Assembly (NCBI GenBank): GCA_019671005.1
Contig: CM033714.1
Coordinates: 88,217,909 to 88,281,908 of the forward strand
Origin: Hibiscus mutabilis
Taxonomy: Eukaryota > Streptophyta > Magnoliopsida > Malvales > Malvaceae
Length of the DNA: 64,000 nt
Direction: 5' to 3'
Part shown: positions 23,468 to 35,640 of the stretch, piece by piece
How the letters are laid out: each line of letters opens with the position of its first letter
Position numbering within the stretch: position 1 is the first letter of the stretch
Notes under the pieces: model-generated
What the model was told of the DNA's origin: nothing
The model's input: the letters and a program-made list of their open reading frames with translations, nothing else
The model's database searches: none
Program-made: the position numbers and the translations under genes

Positions 23468-24255
23468 GCTTAATAGTTAGTGCCAAATTTATATTTTTTT
23501 AGTTTGACGCTTAATATTTTTGGGTTATTTTAGTGTCTAAAGTTCTATTACCCAATTCAAATTAAGTTTTTTTGTCAACTGCTGTTAAAAAATTTTGTTA
23601 ATCAATTATTATATAATACGTGGCTTAATTTTTTATTCATTTTCTGACTTTATTTTAAAATATGAACTTCTTAAATAACCTCAAAATTTTAATTTATTTA
23701 TTTAAAGTTCTCAAATCACATCTCCCTCACCGTCCAACATTTTCCCACGTCGGCGGTTCACTATTTACCACCCATGCGTCACGTACCTCATCGTTCAACA
23801 TCCCCCACTCTTTAGTCGTCAGTTAGAAGCCCAATCAATCTATTTTTTCTTTATTGTTGGATGTCTGTCGACGAAGCAATCAGTGATTCATTTGCCGATT
23901 TTCGATGACGTGATTATGAAGTTTTTAGTCGTGGGGGTCGATGAAGGCAAAGGTAGCCAGTGGTAGGAGAGGAGTAGTTTAGGAATTTAGGGTTTGGGTT
24001 TAAAGAAATTAAAGATTTTAAGTTTTTTTATAAAATTAAAGATTTTATGATTTTTAGAAAATAAAAATGAAAGAAAATACCATAAATATGTCACGTGTCG
24101 TGTTTTTATTGGATAACGAAAATTTTTTAACGCCTGTCACGAAAAAACCTTAATTTGAGTTATAAAATAAAAAGTTAAATATCAAAGTAGCCCAAAAAAA
24201 CGTTAAACATCAAACTAAAAAAATATAAGTTTAACACTTTTTTAACCGTTAAGCC
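23468..24255. mobile_element. Inverted-repeat Mutator-like element
   Basis: Terminal inverted repeats of about 170 bp: GGCTTAATAGTTAGTGCC at the left against the reverse complement of AACCGTTAAGCC at the right, with shared internal blocks such as TTATATTTTTTTAGTTTGA. Flanks are TAAAAAGAA and TTAAAAGAA (8 of 9 equal). No coding capacity. Confidence 0.75.
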
Positions 24256-24279
24256 TTAAAAGAAAGAAAACCTTGCCAT

Positions 24280-24374
24280 GTTAACCAAAAGTTTTCTTAG
24301 CAAGGAAGGAAAAGTTGACATACATACATGTCACAAGCACTTGCAACAGCAGTGGAGTGGAGCGGGAAAAGTTA
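24280..24374 (+). repeat. Direct duplication, left copy
   Basis: About 95 bp (GTTAACCAAAAGTTTTCTT to GGGAAAAG) repeated at 25330-25420 with only a few differences and one short gap. The two copies flank the inverted-repeat element between them. Confidence 0.85.
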
Positions 24375-25324
24375 GCAGGTAAATGAGTGTTCAAATTATG
24401 TCATTTTTTTTAATTAGGTGTTTAGTTTATTTTTTAGGTTAAATAGGTGGCTAACGTTTTATTTCATGACTCATTTAAGGTTTTCCGTTAATTTTTACCA
24501 TTAAAGGACATGTGTCATCTCCTAAAAATTCTAAAGTTATACTAAAAATAAATAAAATTAATAAAACAAAATAAAAATATATCCTGAAATTTTTAAATAT
24601 TCCTAAAATAGTCTCCAAATCCCCAAACCCTCAAATTCAACCACTGACGCCAACATTGGCCGCGTTGCTATGACAGAATGAAGCGCCTTTCCCTCGCCGA
24701 ACAACCCACATGCCATTCGTCGTATGTCCTGCCGTCGTTCATCGCGAATCGTTCGAAAAAATCGTTCGACAATTTCGGCGTGAATGCCCAAAATTTGTTT
24801 GACATCTTCTATACGAAAGTGTTCAATTTTCATAAGGTCCTCTCCACTGTTATTCAAAAGGTCCAATAATGTATGTATATTAAACTTTTTGAGACAATTA
24901 TAGATCCTGGGTAGTTCTGATTGGTCAATTTCGCACGATGTCGGTCGATTTCCGGCGACGAAGTGATGAAAAAAATGGTCGTGATGGTCCGACGACCAAT
25001 GTGGTGGGCGGCGGCGTAGCAATCGGCGGCGGAATCAATCCAATTCGAGATTTAGGTTTTGGAGAGTTAGGGCTTTTGGATTTTGGGGTTGTTTTATGAA
25101 ATCTAGAAAACTAAGAGATTTTCTGAAAATTAAGTAATTTTATTTATTTTTAATATGATTTTGGAATTTTCAAGAGATGATACTTGCCTTTAACGGTGGG
25201 AGTTAACGAAGAACATTAAATGTGTCACATAATGAAACGTTAGGTACTTATTTGGCTCAAAAAATAGTTTGAGTACTTAACTAAAAAAAGACATAGTTTG
25301 AGCACCTATTTAACAGTTAAGCCA
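24375..25324. mobile_element. Inverted-repeat element with internal open frame
   Basis: The arms (about 24375-24575 and 25125-25324) are reverse complements at roughly 75 percent, for example ATAAATAAAATTA and GTTAAATAGGTG blocks. The interior is more GC-rich and carries a 139-codon open frame on the minus strand (25022-24603) with no family I recognise (it contains LPRIYNCLKKFNIHTLLDLL). The frame could be captured sequence or chance. The element sits between the two copies of a ~95-bp direct duplication. Confidence 0.65.
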
Positions 25325-25329
25325 ACTTT

Positions 25330-25420
25330 GTTAACCAAAAGTTTTCTTTGCAAAGAAGGAAAAGTTGACATACATACATGTCAGAAGCACTTACAACAGC
25401 AGTGGAGTGGGAAAAGCTAA
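25330..25420 (+). repeat. Direct duplication, right copy
   Basis: Partner of 24280-24374. It lies about 175 bp upstream of the first ATG of BTB pseudogene 2, so it may be part of the old promoter. An (AT)n tract follows at about 25532-25550. Confidence 0.85.
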
Positions 25421-25594
25421 AACAAAGTTAGAGAAGGAAAAACCATTGGATTACAGAACAGATTAAAACGATTGATCTGAAATGTTGAACAAAAAAGCAA
25501 AGGTGACAAACCTGTAACACTTCTCAATCTTATATATATATATATATATAACCCACCACCGCATAGACTTGTTTTTAAAGCTAGAAGAAAAAAA

Positions 25595-27027
25595 ATGTTT
25601 TCATCATCTTCTTCCTTCTCTACTTCTACCATATTCGGTTCAACTTCAACAAACGCCTCCGTAACAGCTTCAGGTTCCTACTCCTTTTACTAGCTTTTTC
25701 CACCCCTCATCAAGTTTGAATTTCAGTGTTGTTATTTTTCTTTTAATAATTGGAAACTATTTAGTAAATAGTGAACAAAGTTTTGCTTTTACCTAATGTT
25801 TGTTTGTCTGCAGGAAATCCGTCTTGGTCTATTTCAAATTTGGGTTCCACTTCTGCCCCTGCATCATCACCAAGTAGATGGTATTTACTATTTATAGGGT
25901 TCTTGTTTCCAACTTTATTAATGTGCTACATTTTTATAACCCTTTGCTGCTGCTTCAGTCGCCCTCTTCTGCAATTTCCTATGATTGTTTTTTATGCTTT
26001 TGTTTCTGTAATTTTCGTGTCCATAATTCAGTAGTTTGAGTAACAGAGGATGGTATTGCCTAGTTATGCTATATTTGTTAAGCATCCTGCATTGCTTGTT
26101 GGCTAATCTGAACCAAAAATGGGAAAAATATAAGAAATGGTGCATTTTGCCTTACAATTGATACCATGGGAAGCTGAAACCGTGTCACGGAGTCCATGAA
26201 AGTGTGTATTTCCTCCATGATTTTCTACTTCTCATGCTGTTTTCTTTCTTTGGGCTATCTCAGGAACCAGTCAACTGTGACTACACCAGCAAGCGAAGTA
26301 ATAATGTCTTGCATTGCACCATGATTCATATCCTTCTCATTCGCCTCGTTGTAAATCTTGTTTTCCAATGATTCTGTCTTTGTTTCAAGAAACCATTAAT
26401 CGATACCGAAGATGATTTGAAAAAGAGATTAAGTTTCCTTGGTGGATTTATGGTGGCTTTCAAGGAACAAATTCACACTGATATCAAGCTTAAGCCTAAA
26501 AATGGACCCTCCATTTCAGCACACAAATCTGTACTGGTAAAAACTCCCTAACTATGCTTCAATTACATATTTTCTTTCTCTGTCCGTTGCTTCGAACAAA
26601 CATTGATCGCACATTTACTTATACGTAGGCAGTAAGATCAGAAATCTTCAAAAATATATTAAGCTCGGACAACTACAAGGCTCCACCGAGTGATGGAGTT
26701 AAACACCGAAGAGCTCAAGTCACTCCTAGAGTTTCTTTACACTGGGGATTTGCCGGTGGACAAGTTTAAGAAGCATGTGTTTTGCATTATATGTTGCAGC
26801 TCATAAGTATGAGATCCTGTATTTACAAGAGTCGTGAGAGCGTTACATGCTGAATTCTATTGATCTCAGATTCACATTCGAATAAGAAGCTGAATGAAAC
26901 GACTCTTAGCTTCATCGTGCGGAACATGAAGAGCATAGTTTCATCAAAGAAATATGAAGATTTCGCTTCCAGCAATCCACATCTTTGTGTTGAGATTACA
27001 AGGGCGTTTGTTGATGCCAAAATTTGA
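25595..27027 (+). pseudogene. BTB/POZ domain gene, disabled copy 2
   Basis: Second member of the same family as 20254-21454. Exons that splice cleanly: 25595-25673, 25814-25880, 26264-26297 and 26390-26536 (FLGGFMVAFKEQIHTDIK, SISAHKSVL). The last exon starts at 26629 (AVRSEIFKNIL). The N-terminus is Ser/Thr-rich (MFSSSSSFSTSTIFGSTSTN) and unlike copy 1. Lesions in the last exon: a small deletion after PPSDG that shifts the frame; a one-base insertion near 26781 after KHVF; a TGA replacing a Cys codon in LQES*ERYML; and a frame-breaking deletion after NSID. The C-terminus NPHLCVEITRAF is still recognisable. It is more decayed than copy 1. Confidence 0.75.
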
Positions 27028-27811
27028 GCTTCTATTGATGGAAGAAATGGGGATGATGATTAATGGTAAGGAAATCTTTTGGAACAAATTTTAGTTTAAT
27101 CCAAAGTCTAGTATAATAATACAAGAATTCTAGATGTTGAGATTCAAATTTAAATGTACAAATGTTCAGTACAACAAATGCTAAAGAAACTGGACCGTTT
27201 GAAGGTTCCTCAACATTTGCATCCCCAAAACAATTTAACCCTACTCTTCACCAGAACTTCATTTGTTTCCATAAAACGGATATCGGATTTAGAACCAGAA
27301 AGCTGGAAACTTTGGTTTTTGTCGACCGGGCAGTCGGACTTGTCAAAAACATATATTTTCAAGCTAAAATGTTTTTTGAACCTTTTAATGAATGAAACAC
27401 TATGTTGGAAATTTCATATTACCTATCAAAAGGGCTCCCGAACCAACTGTGTTCTGTGTATACATAACTATGAAAAAGATTATTCCTTTTGCGAACCAAA
27501 CGGCCCTAAATCGTTAGGGTATGTATGGGTATATTCTAGTATTAAATAAGTACTCAATTATTGAATCAATGCGTTCTTCGAAGTTGTCTGTTCTTGTTGC
27601 CATTTCAATACAATCCGAGTTTCCAAGTTGTTTTCCTAAGCAGTCATTGTCAATTAATAATAATTAATTATAAAGGATCAATTTGGCAAGTCAAACAACA
27701 TTTGTCCTTGTTTTCACCAAACACCCAGATTAAATTATTGTCAATAATTGAACTTGGGAGTTCCTTTGTTTAGATTTGGGGTTTTAGAAGTTAGAATCAA
27801 AGTGTACAAAA
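27028..27811. other. Upstream region of the reductase gene
   Basis: A 131-codon open frame (27154-27549) has no recognisable motif. I see no TATA box. This probably holds the reductase promoter. Confidence 0.4.
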
Positions 27812-29959
27812 ATGGAGTCACCCTTCAAAGCAGAGATATTGAAAGGCAAAGTAGCTTTGGTAACAGGAGGAGGCTCAGGAATTGGATACGAGATCTCGTT
27901 GGAGCTCGGGAAACATGGGGCCTCCGTTGCCATCATGGGGCGGCGCAAACATGTTGTTGACTCTGCCGTTGCTGCTCTTCGTTCCCACGGCATCCCTGTA
28001 ATTTCCCTCTCACTTGTTTATATTCCTTGTTTTTTGCCGTCCCCCAAATCTTAGGAACTGATTTAAGAACACGGGTGCAAAGTTTGTCTCTTTGGTTGAA
28101 AGCATATTCCTTTATTGGGAACCATGTTCTACTAGAACAGATCCAAAACCTTGATTCATTTTAATGTCTAACATGATGATTGCAGGCTATAGGGATTGAG
28201 GGAGATGTTAGAAAAGAGGATGATGCAGCTAGAACTGTGGAATCAACTTTTAAGCATTTTGGCAGGCTTGACATCCTTGTCAATTCTGCAGCTGGCAATT
28301 TCCTTGCGGCTGCTGAGGATTTATCTCCCAATGGCTTTCGAACAGGTTCTGCATTTTGTTTCCTTGAGTTTTCTGGTTGTTTTATTCAAAACCTTGAGCA
28401 ACTGTTTCTGATAGATCTGATTATTTAGATGAATGATTACTTGTTTTCTGATTTTGCGGTTGTATTTTGTCTAAACAAGGCATTTAGTTGGTAATTGATT
28501 CTTTATTTCATTTGATTGCTTTTGTTGCAGTCATTGATATAGATTCTGTTGGAACTTTTATAATGTGCCGTGCGGCTCTTAAATATCTTAAGAAAGGGGG
28601 ACCAGGGAAGGACCCCTCCATTGGTGGAACAATTATAAACATAACTGCAGTCATACATTATGCAGCAACATGGAACCAAATTCATGCATCCGCAGCCAAG
28701 GTTAGTAAATTTATTTGGCAAGCTTGGTAAACCTTTTTTACTTTTGAATCTTTTAAATCGGATTCAGTTGCCATATGCCGTGTTTCCACCAGGCGGCTAT
28801 TGATAGCATTACCAGAAGTTTGGCATTGGAGTGGGGTGAAGATCATGGTATTCTAGTCAATGGGATTGCACCGGGGGCTATAGGGGACACTGCTGGTGTC
28901 ACTAAGCTTGCACCTCGGGAGATACTGAACCAGCTTAAACAGAAACCTATGTACAAATTTGGGGAGAAATGGGATATTGCAATGGCTGCTCTCTATCTTG
29001 CATCTGATGCAGGTTTGTAGTTTTGTCTCTTTGTTTAGTTCGACGACCAATAACCTTTCTACATGAACCGTTTCCTTATGCAACCTTAGAAGATCTTAAA
29101 ATACATTTAACCTCCTTCTGATTAAACTCTTTTAGACCTATAATCTGAAAAGAAGCAGCATTTACAGAGCATTTGAGTTTTAAAGGGGAAAAGCTGGTTT
29201 TCAGTGTATATTGAGCCAGCTTGTGTCTTGTGATTATTACCAATATTCTTGTTTGCTAATACTGTAATGGTGAAAATACTGGGACAAAATGGAAAATACA
29301 GAAAATGGGATTGTTTCATGTGCCTGATGCAGTGATACCTAATGCCTGAGGAAGTTGTGGCTCAAGATTTAGCATTCAGTGAAAAGAATGATCTGGATTT
29401 ATTTAAATCTAACTCCATGGAGAACAGGCCTTCATTGTCATCCATCCATGTGGTGCTCGTCCATGAAACCTTGTCCTAAACGAACCCGGAACCTCTGTTG
29501 TAATATGTGTTACTTGGACCTAGTTGTGTATTTTTTGGATAGGGATGTTTGTCCAAGACAGTTATGTCATGTTTTCTAATTTTTCATTATTCGAAAGGTC
29601 ATATACTTATGCCTGAACATGTGTGTTGTTGAAACTTAACTTTGCTTAGTATTATTTTCATGATAAAAAAATCAAACAAAATTATGTGATCTTAATGACA
29701 GATAAAGCTCTCAGTACTCTTTGTTTCCTACTAGTTTTTTGTGGCCATTGTTTCCTTCGAGTTGTGTACTAACTGAATGCATTGCATCTTTTCAATGGTT
29801 GAAGGAAAATTTGTTAATGGAACGATCTTGGTTGTCGATGGAGGACAATGGCTGAGCAAACCCCGTTTGATATCTAAAGAAGAAGTGAAGAAGCTGTCTA
29901 GAAGAGAGGAGACAAGGTCTAGGGTTGCACCAACTGGGTTGCCAAAGAGCAAATTATGA
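27812..29959 (+). CDS. SDRB: Peroxisomal 2,4-dienoyl-CoA reductase (SDR family)
   Basis: NADPH-dependent reductase that removes even-position double bonds during beta-oxidation of unsaturated fatty acids in peroxisomes. Exons: 27812-27997, 28186-28345, 28531-28700, 28793-29012 and 29805-29959, all GT-AG, for 296 aa (298 in Arabidopsis At3g12800, from memory). The Rossmann cofactor motif TGGGSGIG is at residues 18-25 and NSAAGNF at 95-101. The region ITAVIHYAATWNQIHASAAK has the active-site lysine (about 172) but not the usual YxxxK tyrosine, as expected for dienoyl-CoA reductases. It ends in SKL, a type 1 peroxisome targeting signal. No lesions seen. Intron 4 is the longest (about 790 bp). 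Confidence 0.93.
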
Positions 29960-30116
29960 TAAATCAATGTCATGTTTTTGTTGCTGAGGCTATTCAATTC
30001 TGTTTCGCTAGTAAGTTGCTATGGGATATGTTTAACTTTAGTAAGAATTTTCTTCAGTAGGTGTGGAAAACCCCAAGATAATAACTTTGTTTCACCTCTG
30101 TCCCTGTAATAGTATG

Positions 30117-30122
30117 AATAAA
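30117..30122 (+). terminator. Poly(A) signal of the reductase gene
   Basis: AATAAA about 160 bp after the stop codon. Confidence 0.5.
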
Positions 30123-31253
30123 ATGCTTCAGCAATGGTTTGTGTTCCAATATATCAAAAACTAGATTTTTTTAAAGTAGATACTTGATTTTTGCTATTGA
30201 TATTTTTCTCTCTCCCAGGTAAGTAATATTACTCTTTCAATAAATTGCACTCGTGAAGTTGGTAAAAAAAAAGTTAATCCGAAACAAGTATAACTACGAG
30301 ATTTAAATAGCGGGCGTTATATAACAGTAGTAACGCTAAAATACCATTGTTAAAAATGGTGGAGTGAAATGGAATCATACAAATAATAGTGGGATTGTGG
30401 TCACAATTTAACGGATAACGGTCAATTGTAGCAATAACGGGTTGTTATTTCTGTTATGTTTTACATTAAGTTGTGTAATTAAAAAAAAATTCAACATGGT
30501 GATATTTGCATTGATCGTAATAACATCTTTTATGTCCGCAATCGCGATAAACTCTAGACTAGGGCTGAGCGTTCAATCGAGTCGAATAAAAAAATTTCGA
30601 GTTAGTAGAATTCAGAATTATATTTTATGATTTAAATTTTATTTGAAAATTTATACTTTTTAATAACATTTTAAGTTGGGTGAGTTTCGAAACTCACATA
30701 AAAATTTTAAAAGCAAAATGACAAAAGATGCCACCAACGTTTGCATGTTTTGTCATTTGTCCCAATTCAAAAACAATTTTATTTTAACGTTTTGAAATAT
30801 TTTTTTTTTAACATTTTAATTTGGTAAATATTTTTTTACAAATAATTAAACTTGTCGCATGTTAATTTTCCTTAATCAAAATTAACTATTAATTAACAAC
30901 TAATTCACAACAACAAATATGATATGTTCAAAACAAGTGAAAAGATTACTTATTAAGGAATAACTCATCTTCAAAAGCGGCTTACATTTTGAGAAGAGCA
31001 TGTTAAGTGGTTAAGCATTTCATACGAACATGGGCTTAAGACCTTCAACCTTTGTCCAAGTTTCGGCCTGTAAATCCGACTTGTCTCATTTAGTTAAGCA
31101 GTTCAACTCTGCAAGAATCCAACCGAAGTTGTAACTCGTGTCGACTGTCTCGGTTTCTAGTTCATTACATTAAAGTTACGCAGTCACAATATCTTAAAAA
31201 AAGAGCAAAAAAATTAGAAAAATCTCTTTCTTCATCTAAAAAAAAGGCAGGCC
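30123..31253. other. Intergenic, repeat fragment, no gene
   Basis: Contains a fragment (about 30560-30700, AGGGCTGAGCGTTCAATCGA) related to the hAT-like element at 8105-8612, and a possible SINE fragment near 31000-31090. No gene seen. Confidence 0.4.
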
Positions 31254-34236
31254 ATGGAAGTGGTGGAGCAAGAGATGAGAAAGTCAAGAAAGATTTCATC
31301 TTCATCTTCTGCTCTTATTAATAATCTTGATGATGGTTGCCTCATGCATATTTTCAGCTTCTTATCTCCCATTCCAGGTTGTTTTTTTTAATAAACCCTT
31401 TTCTTAATGAATATTTTTCATTGATCTCTGAAAAAGATTGCTTCATTTGGTGGTAGGATTATATTTTATCTTCAATTTTTTTTTTTTTTTCATCTGGGTA
31501 TTAAGGAAATTGTGTTATTTTTCACTCATTGGTTTTCATTTCATAGGAGGTAGCCTTTTAAGGTTAATTCTAGTACCCCAAGGTATATTAATGAAGCAAT
31601 TTTATTATTTTAGGCATTTTATCTTGGTGATAAGAAATTAATGTTATTTTTAGATTTATTGGAATTGAACTGAAGGTTAATTCTAGCTATTTTAGGTATG
31701 ATAATATTTAGTCTGGAGTTGACTTTTGTTGAATTCATTTCTTTTTCCATGTTCTGGTGATTTTTATGATGGAGTGAGAAGGCATTGTAATAGATTTGAT
31801 TCTGATAGTTCTTGTATCTGCAGAATCTTGTTTGTGCTTGATAATTGGGTTAGATTAAGAACCTGAGCTTTCATTTTGGTTTTCAATCCCAAATGCCTGA
31901 ATTTAGGGTAGTTGGATTGAGAATGCTGCTGATCTTCACAAAACCAACAATCTGAAATTCCCTTCACTTCCATTCTATTGACAACACAACACCCTCAGTT
32001 TGTGTTTTACATTACCTATCTCCACTTGAGTTCTTGCCACCAAAGAAATGAACTTGGATATGCTTCGTGCAACGCATGGAGTAATATATACTTACCGGTT
32101 TCTACTTATTGTAATCAATGGATCCCGTGGTCTTTGAGGCTTTGACTACTTATACTAAATTGGAGGCTTAGCAAAACTTTTCCTGTGTAGGAGGGTGCAA
32201 TGGTGGCTGCAATGTATGGATTTATATATTTTCATCGAAAGATTTCTCTTATTGAATGCATCCAAATTAGTGATATTCTTGTATCTTTAGTTATGCAGTG
32301 CTAATGATAGGGTATATAGTTGTTTCGCAAGATAACTTGACGCTAATGAAGTTAAAAGGTCTGAAAAAATGCATTCTTATTGTCCTTTTTTCTTTGTTTT
32401 CATTCTTTGAGGACCAATGGTCTCCAGATATGGTGTTCGGAAGTTTTACATTCTAGCGGCTTGAAAGCATTTTAGTAGGCATTGTCATTTCTGATGTTTT
32501 TCAATCCCATTACCAAGTGCAATCTCTTTTACATAATGCTATTGAGTTGCAGATCGGTATAACACCGCCCTCGTTTGCCACAGATGGTGTTATTTGGCAT
32601 GCCACCCTCAACTGTGGCTGCGAGTCGATAGATCCATGAAGGATTTTTCTGAACCCGGTGTCTTCCCTAACTTAGAAGAAGCTGTGTCTGCAGCCAGGTA
32701 AAACTACTATTTCTAATTTGTGGTTTGGTGGTTATATTATATATTTATGAAACCATTATCTTCAAACTCTCCCTTTCAGACCTGGTGACACTATTTTAAT
32801 CGCAGCTGGCGGCAGTCATCTTGCCTCTAATATTCAGATTAAAAAACCACTCTGCCTGGTATGCATTTAGGATTCTGCAAAAGTTAATTATAGATAAATT
32901 GTGTCCTTGGTATATATTTACTCTTTGAAATATGAATTTTGAGGAAAAAACTCGTGTCCAACAGCCATGCTGGCGCATATCCATACATGAGTATGGGAAT
33001 GTAACCCTTCAAGTGCCCTTCAAATACATAAAAAACTTGCTAAAAAGTTGATCATACCTATGTTTGACACATTTCTGTATCAGACACACTCTATTGTTTG
33101 AGTAACCTCTATAAAATTCACTTAAAGATGCATTGGCATTATTTAAAAATGTGATGTCCTATTATATGCCAAATGTTTTTTTTTTAATGCCGATACCATT
33201 TATTTGATAATGGAGAAACTTAAATTTCATTCTCATTCTTTTATTTTAGCTCCTCTTTAGTTAGTTGGTACATTTTTCATCTTATTTTAATGCATATGAT
33301 ATTTTTCTTCTATAAAATGCACTTAAAGTCAAAGATGCTTCTTATTGCATTATCGGAAATACGCTTCAATACTGGTGCTATGTAATTGTTCCTGGTAAAG
33401 AGACATCAAGGCCATGAGTAGAGAATGAATATTTAACTTTTAAGTCATTATTGTAGCTAAAATTTTTTTTTTTGTCACACTTCTTCCTCAACTTACTTTC
33501 TTCAGATCGGCGGAGGAGAGCTTCCTGATGAAACTACTCTCGTCTGTTTGCGAGGTTCAGACAGGTTTGCAAAATTTCCAAATATGTTTTTGCCTTGTAT
33601 ATTGAATGGTGATTTGTTGAGAGGTTTTTCCATATTATATCTAGAAATGTTTTCGAGCCACCTCCATATTGATGGAAATCAGCAGCCACACGATTAAGAA
33701 TGAATTGACTGAAATTTTTTCCGTGATCTATAATAAAACTAAAACAGAAAATTACTTGTCTGGCTGGTATGAAAGAACATAGATATTCAACAATCTGGAG
33801 ATGGCTCTCATTAGGTCACAAGTACCTTTTTTTCCACCTTTATCGAGAGAAAACAACCATGTCTATGTGCTGTTCATTTTGCTGGAGCAGTGCATTGGAG
33901 TTTCTATCAACCTGCAAGCTGTCAAACTTAACAGTAAAGGCGGAGCTAGGTTGCTGCTTGCTTCATAGGAGCGGAAGACTAATTATAGACGAATGCATAC
34001 TTCAGTGTGAATCAAACCCGTTTGACTATCTTTCATGCCCGATCGTGAGTACAGCCGGTAGTGGGATATTCCCTTCCAACTTGAAGAGCGACGGAGATAG
34101 TGTTTCTGTTTCTCACACTCGGATTGAAGGAGGTGCAAAGGCTGTTTTGACCAGTGGAGATCTAGCACTACGGCGAGTTCGGGTGATTTATTCTTGCACT
34201 TGTCTCTATTTCTGGTTTGATGTTGATTGTAAATAA
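31254..34236 (+). CDS. F-box protein, SKIP5-like
   Basis: Predicted substrate-recognition subunit of an SCF ubiquitin ligase. Exons: 31254-31377, 32553-32697, 32780-32858, 33506-33564 and 33891-34236, all GT-AG and in phase, for 250 aa. The F-box is split by intron 1: NNLDDGCLMHIFSFLSPIPD then RYNTALVCHRWCYL. It is followed by VFPNLEEAVSAARPGDTILI, IGGGELPDETTLVC and NLTVKAELG, which suggest a right-handed beta-helix (pectin-lyase-like fold) as target-binding domain. The C-terminus is RRVRVIYSCTCLYFWFDVDCK. Arabidopsis SKIP5 (At3g54480) is about 274 aa from memory. Intron 1 is nearly 1.2 kb and intron 3 carries repeat fragments. Intact. Confidence 0.87.
32940..33070 (+). repeat. Dispersed GTGTCC-type repeat in SKIP5-like intron 3
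   Basis: Contains CTCGTGTCCAACAGCCATG and CATGAGTATGGGAATG; similar to segments at 35500, 36650, 52200 and 53430. Confidence 0.4.
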
Positions 34237-34402
34237 CTGGATTGGATCATAATCCTTTTATCTGTCAGTCACATTATTGCAGATTAGGGAATTCAATTCT
34301 ATTCCTAAATGTTGTTTGTTTTATGTAGGATCAAAATCTAATGTAGCCATAGCCAAAGGCATTGTACGTTATCTATGTTATTTTTCCCATAAGACCATTT
34401 GT

Positions 34403-34408
34403 AATAAA
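34403..34408 (+). terminator. Poly(A) signal of the F-box gene
   Basis: AATAAA about 165 bp past the stop codon. Confidence 0.45.
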
Positions 34409-35498
34409 CGTTGTTGTTAATCACCGATTTTTCTCTTATTTATTCATTTAACAGATTTGGTCTAAACAAAAATGACATTTATAAAGATTTATATATATTT
34501 ATACAAGTAACAGAAGAAAGAATACGGAAAACAACTCGTGATGGGCCACATTTATTTAACTTCATATAATGATCTAAAAATTATTCTTCCCAAAAAGCAT
34601 TATATAAGTCCGTTTATTTTATCATATTATGCCGATGTGGGATTAAAGTTTCAATCAAAGATATATAGCGCCAATAAAGTACCACATTAGTTCTTTTCAC
34701 TCTAAAAAGAGCTAAACTAAATAAATTTTATATAAGAATTTTTTTTTGATATACAACATGTGTAAATTAAAGTTTACAGTTACTTTTCAAATTTAGAAGT
34801 TAGAAGTTTAGTTTAAGATTTAAAGTTTAAGGATTTAAGTTGTAGAGTTTACAATTTAAGGTTTATGGGCTAGAGTTTAAGATTTAAAATTTTTTTAGGT
34901 AAGAATTTTAGATTTTAAAAAATTATAAAACACTAAAATTTCAAAAATTTTTATATAATGGAAGATAGTCTTAAATCGTTAATAATTTATATTTTACATA
35001 GAATGTCATTTAGCTTATTTAAATTTTAAAAAACAAAGAACAGCACAATTTGACAAAGCCCTACATACTGCAATGAGGTTAGTCATATGTTAAAACGATG
35101 TTCGTGGTATACACTTAAGTATATATAAGAACAAAGGATGAGTTCGTTCCCTGATGGTGTCAAAATCCAGCTAAGTGCCGAGAGTCATTCCAGTAGACAC
35201 ATCTAAGGAAGATTAATTGGCACCTGTCCGAGCTCCGCAGTCAAAACAAAAAACAATTAGCCATTGCAAACCGAGAAAAACTCAGGAACAAAAAAGTATG
35301 ATACTATAGCAAGTCAGAAAATCTAACACATGGTGATTTCTTTTTCACTTTTGTAAAACATCCTATCAGGCATTCAAACAAGAGTAAATAGTATACCTGC
35401 ATCCTAGAAAAGGCGGAACAAAACAGTAATACTATAGCAATAGTAATTTATACTTTTGTAAAAGAAATGTGAAATAAACATCATGAAGGGAAAAGTGA

Positions 35499-35640
35499 CA
35501 CATATCTGGACACGGTTGTCGGGATATGATTATCCAAAGACTCCAAATACGTAAAAATCTTGAAAATTTTTGAACATACCCTTCTTGGGCACATAACCCA
35601 TGTTCAACTCTCATCTGAGTAACATAGTTTGACTTACACA
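35499..35640 (-). repeat. GTGTCCGACAC-type dispersed repeat
   Basis: On the minus strand it reads ATGTTACTCAGATGAGAG, then GGGTATGTTCAAAAATTTTC, then CGACAACCGTGTCCAGATA. This matches 36645-36800 in the same order of blocks. Confidence 0.5.

Noticed and set aside
27154..27549. 131-codon open frame upstream of the reductase gene
   Set aside because: No recognisable motif, odd composition, and an overlapping frame is open too; likely chance in the promoter region.
33769..33890. Coding extension before SKIP5-like exon 5
   Set aside because: Open by chance in the intron; the acceptor at 33890 joins exon 4 in phase (GSDS-ALEFLSTCK).
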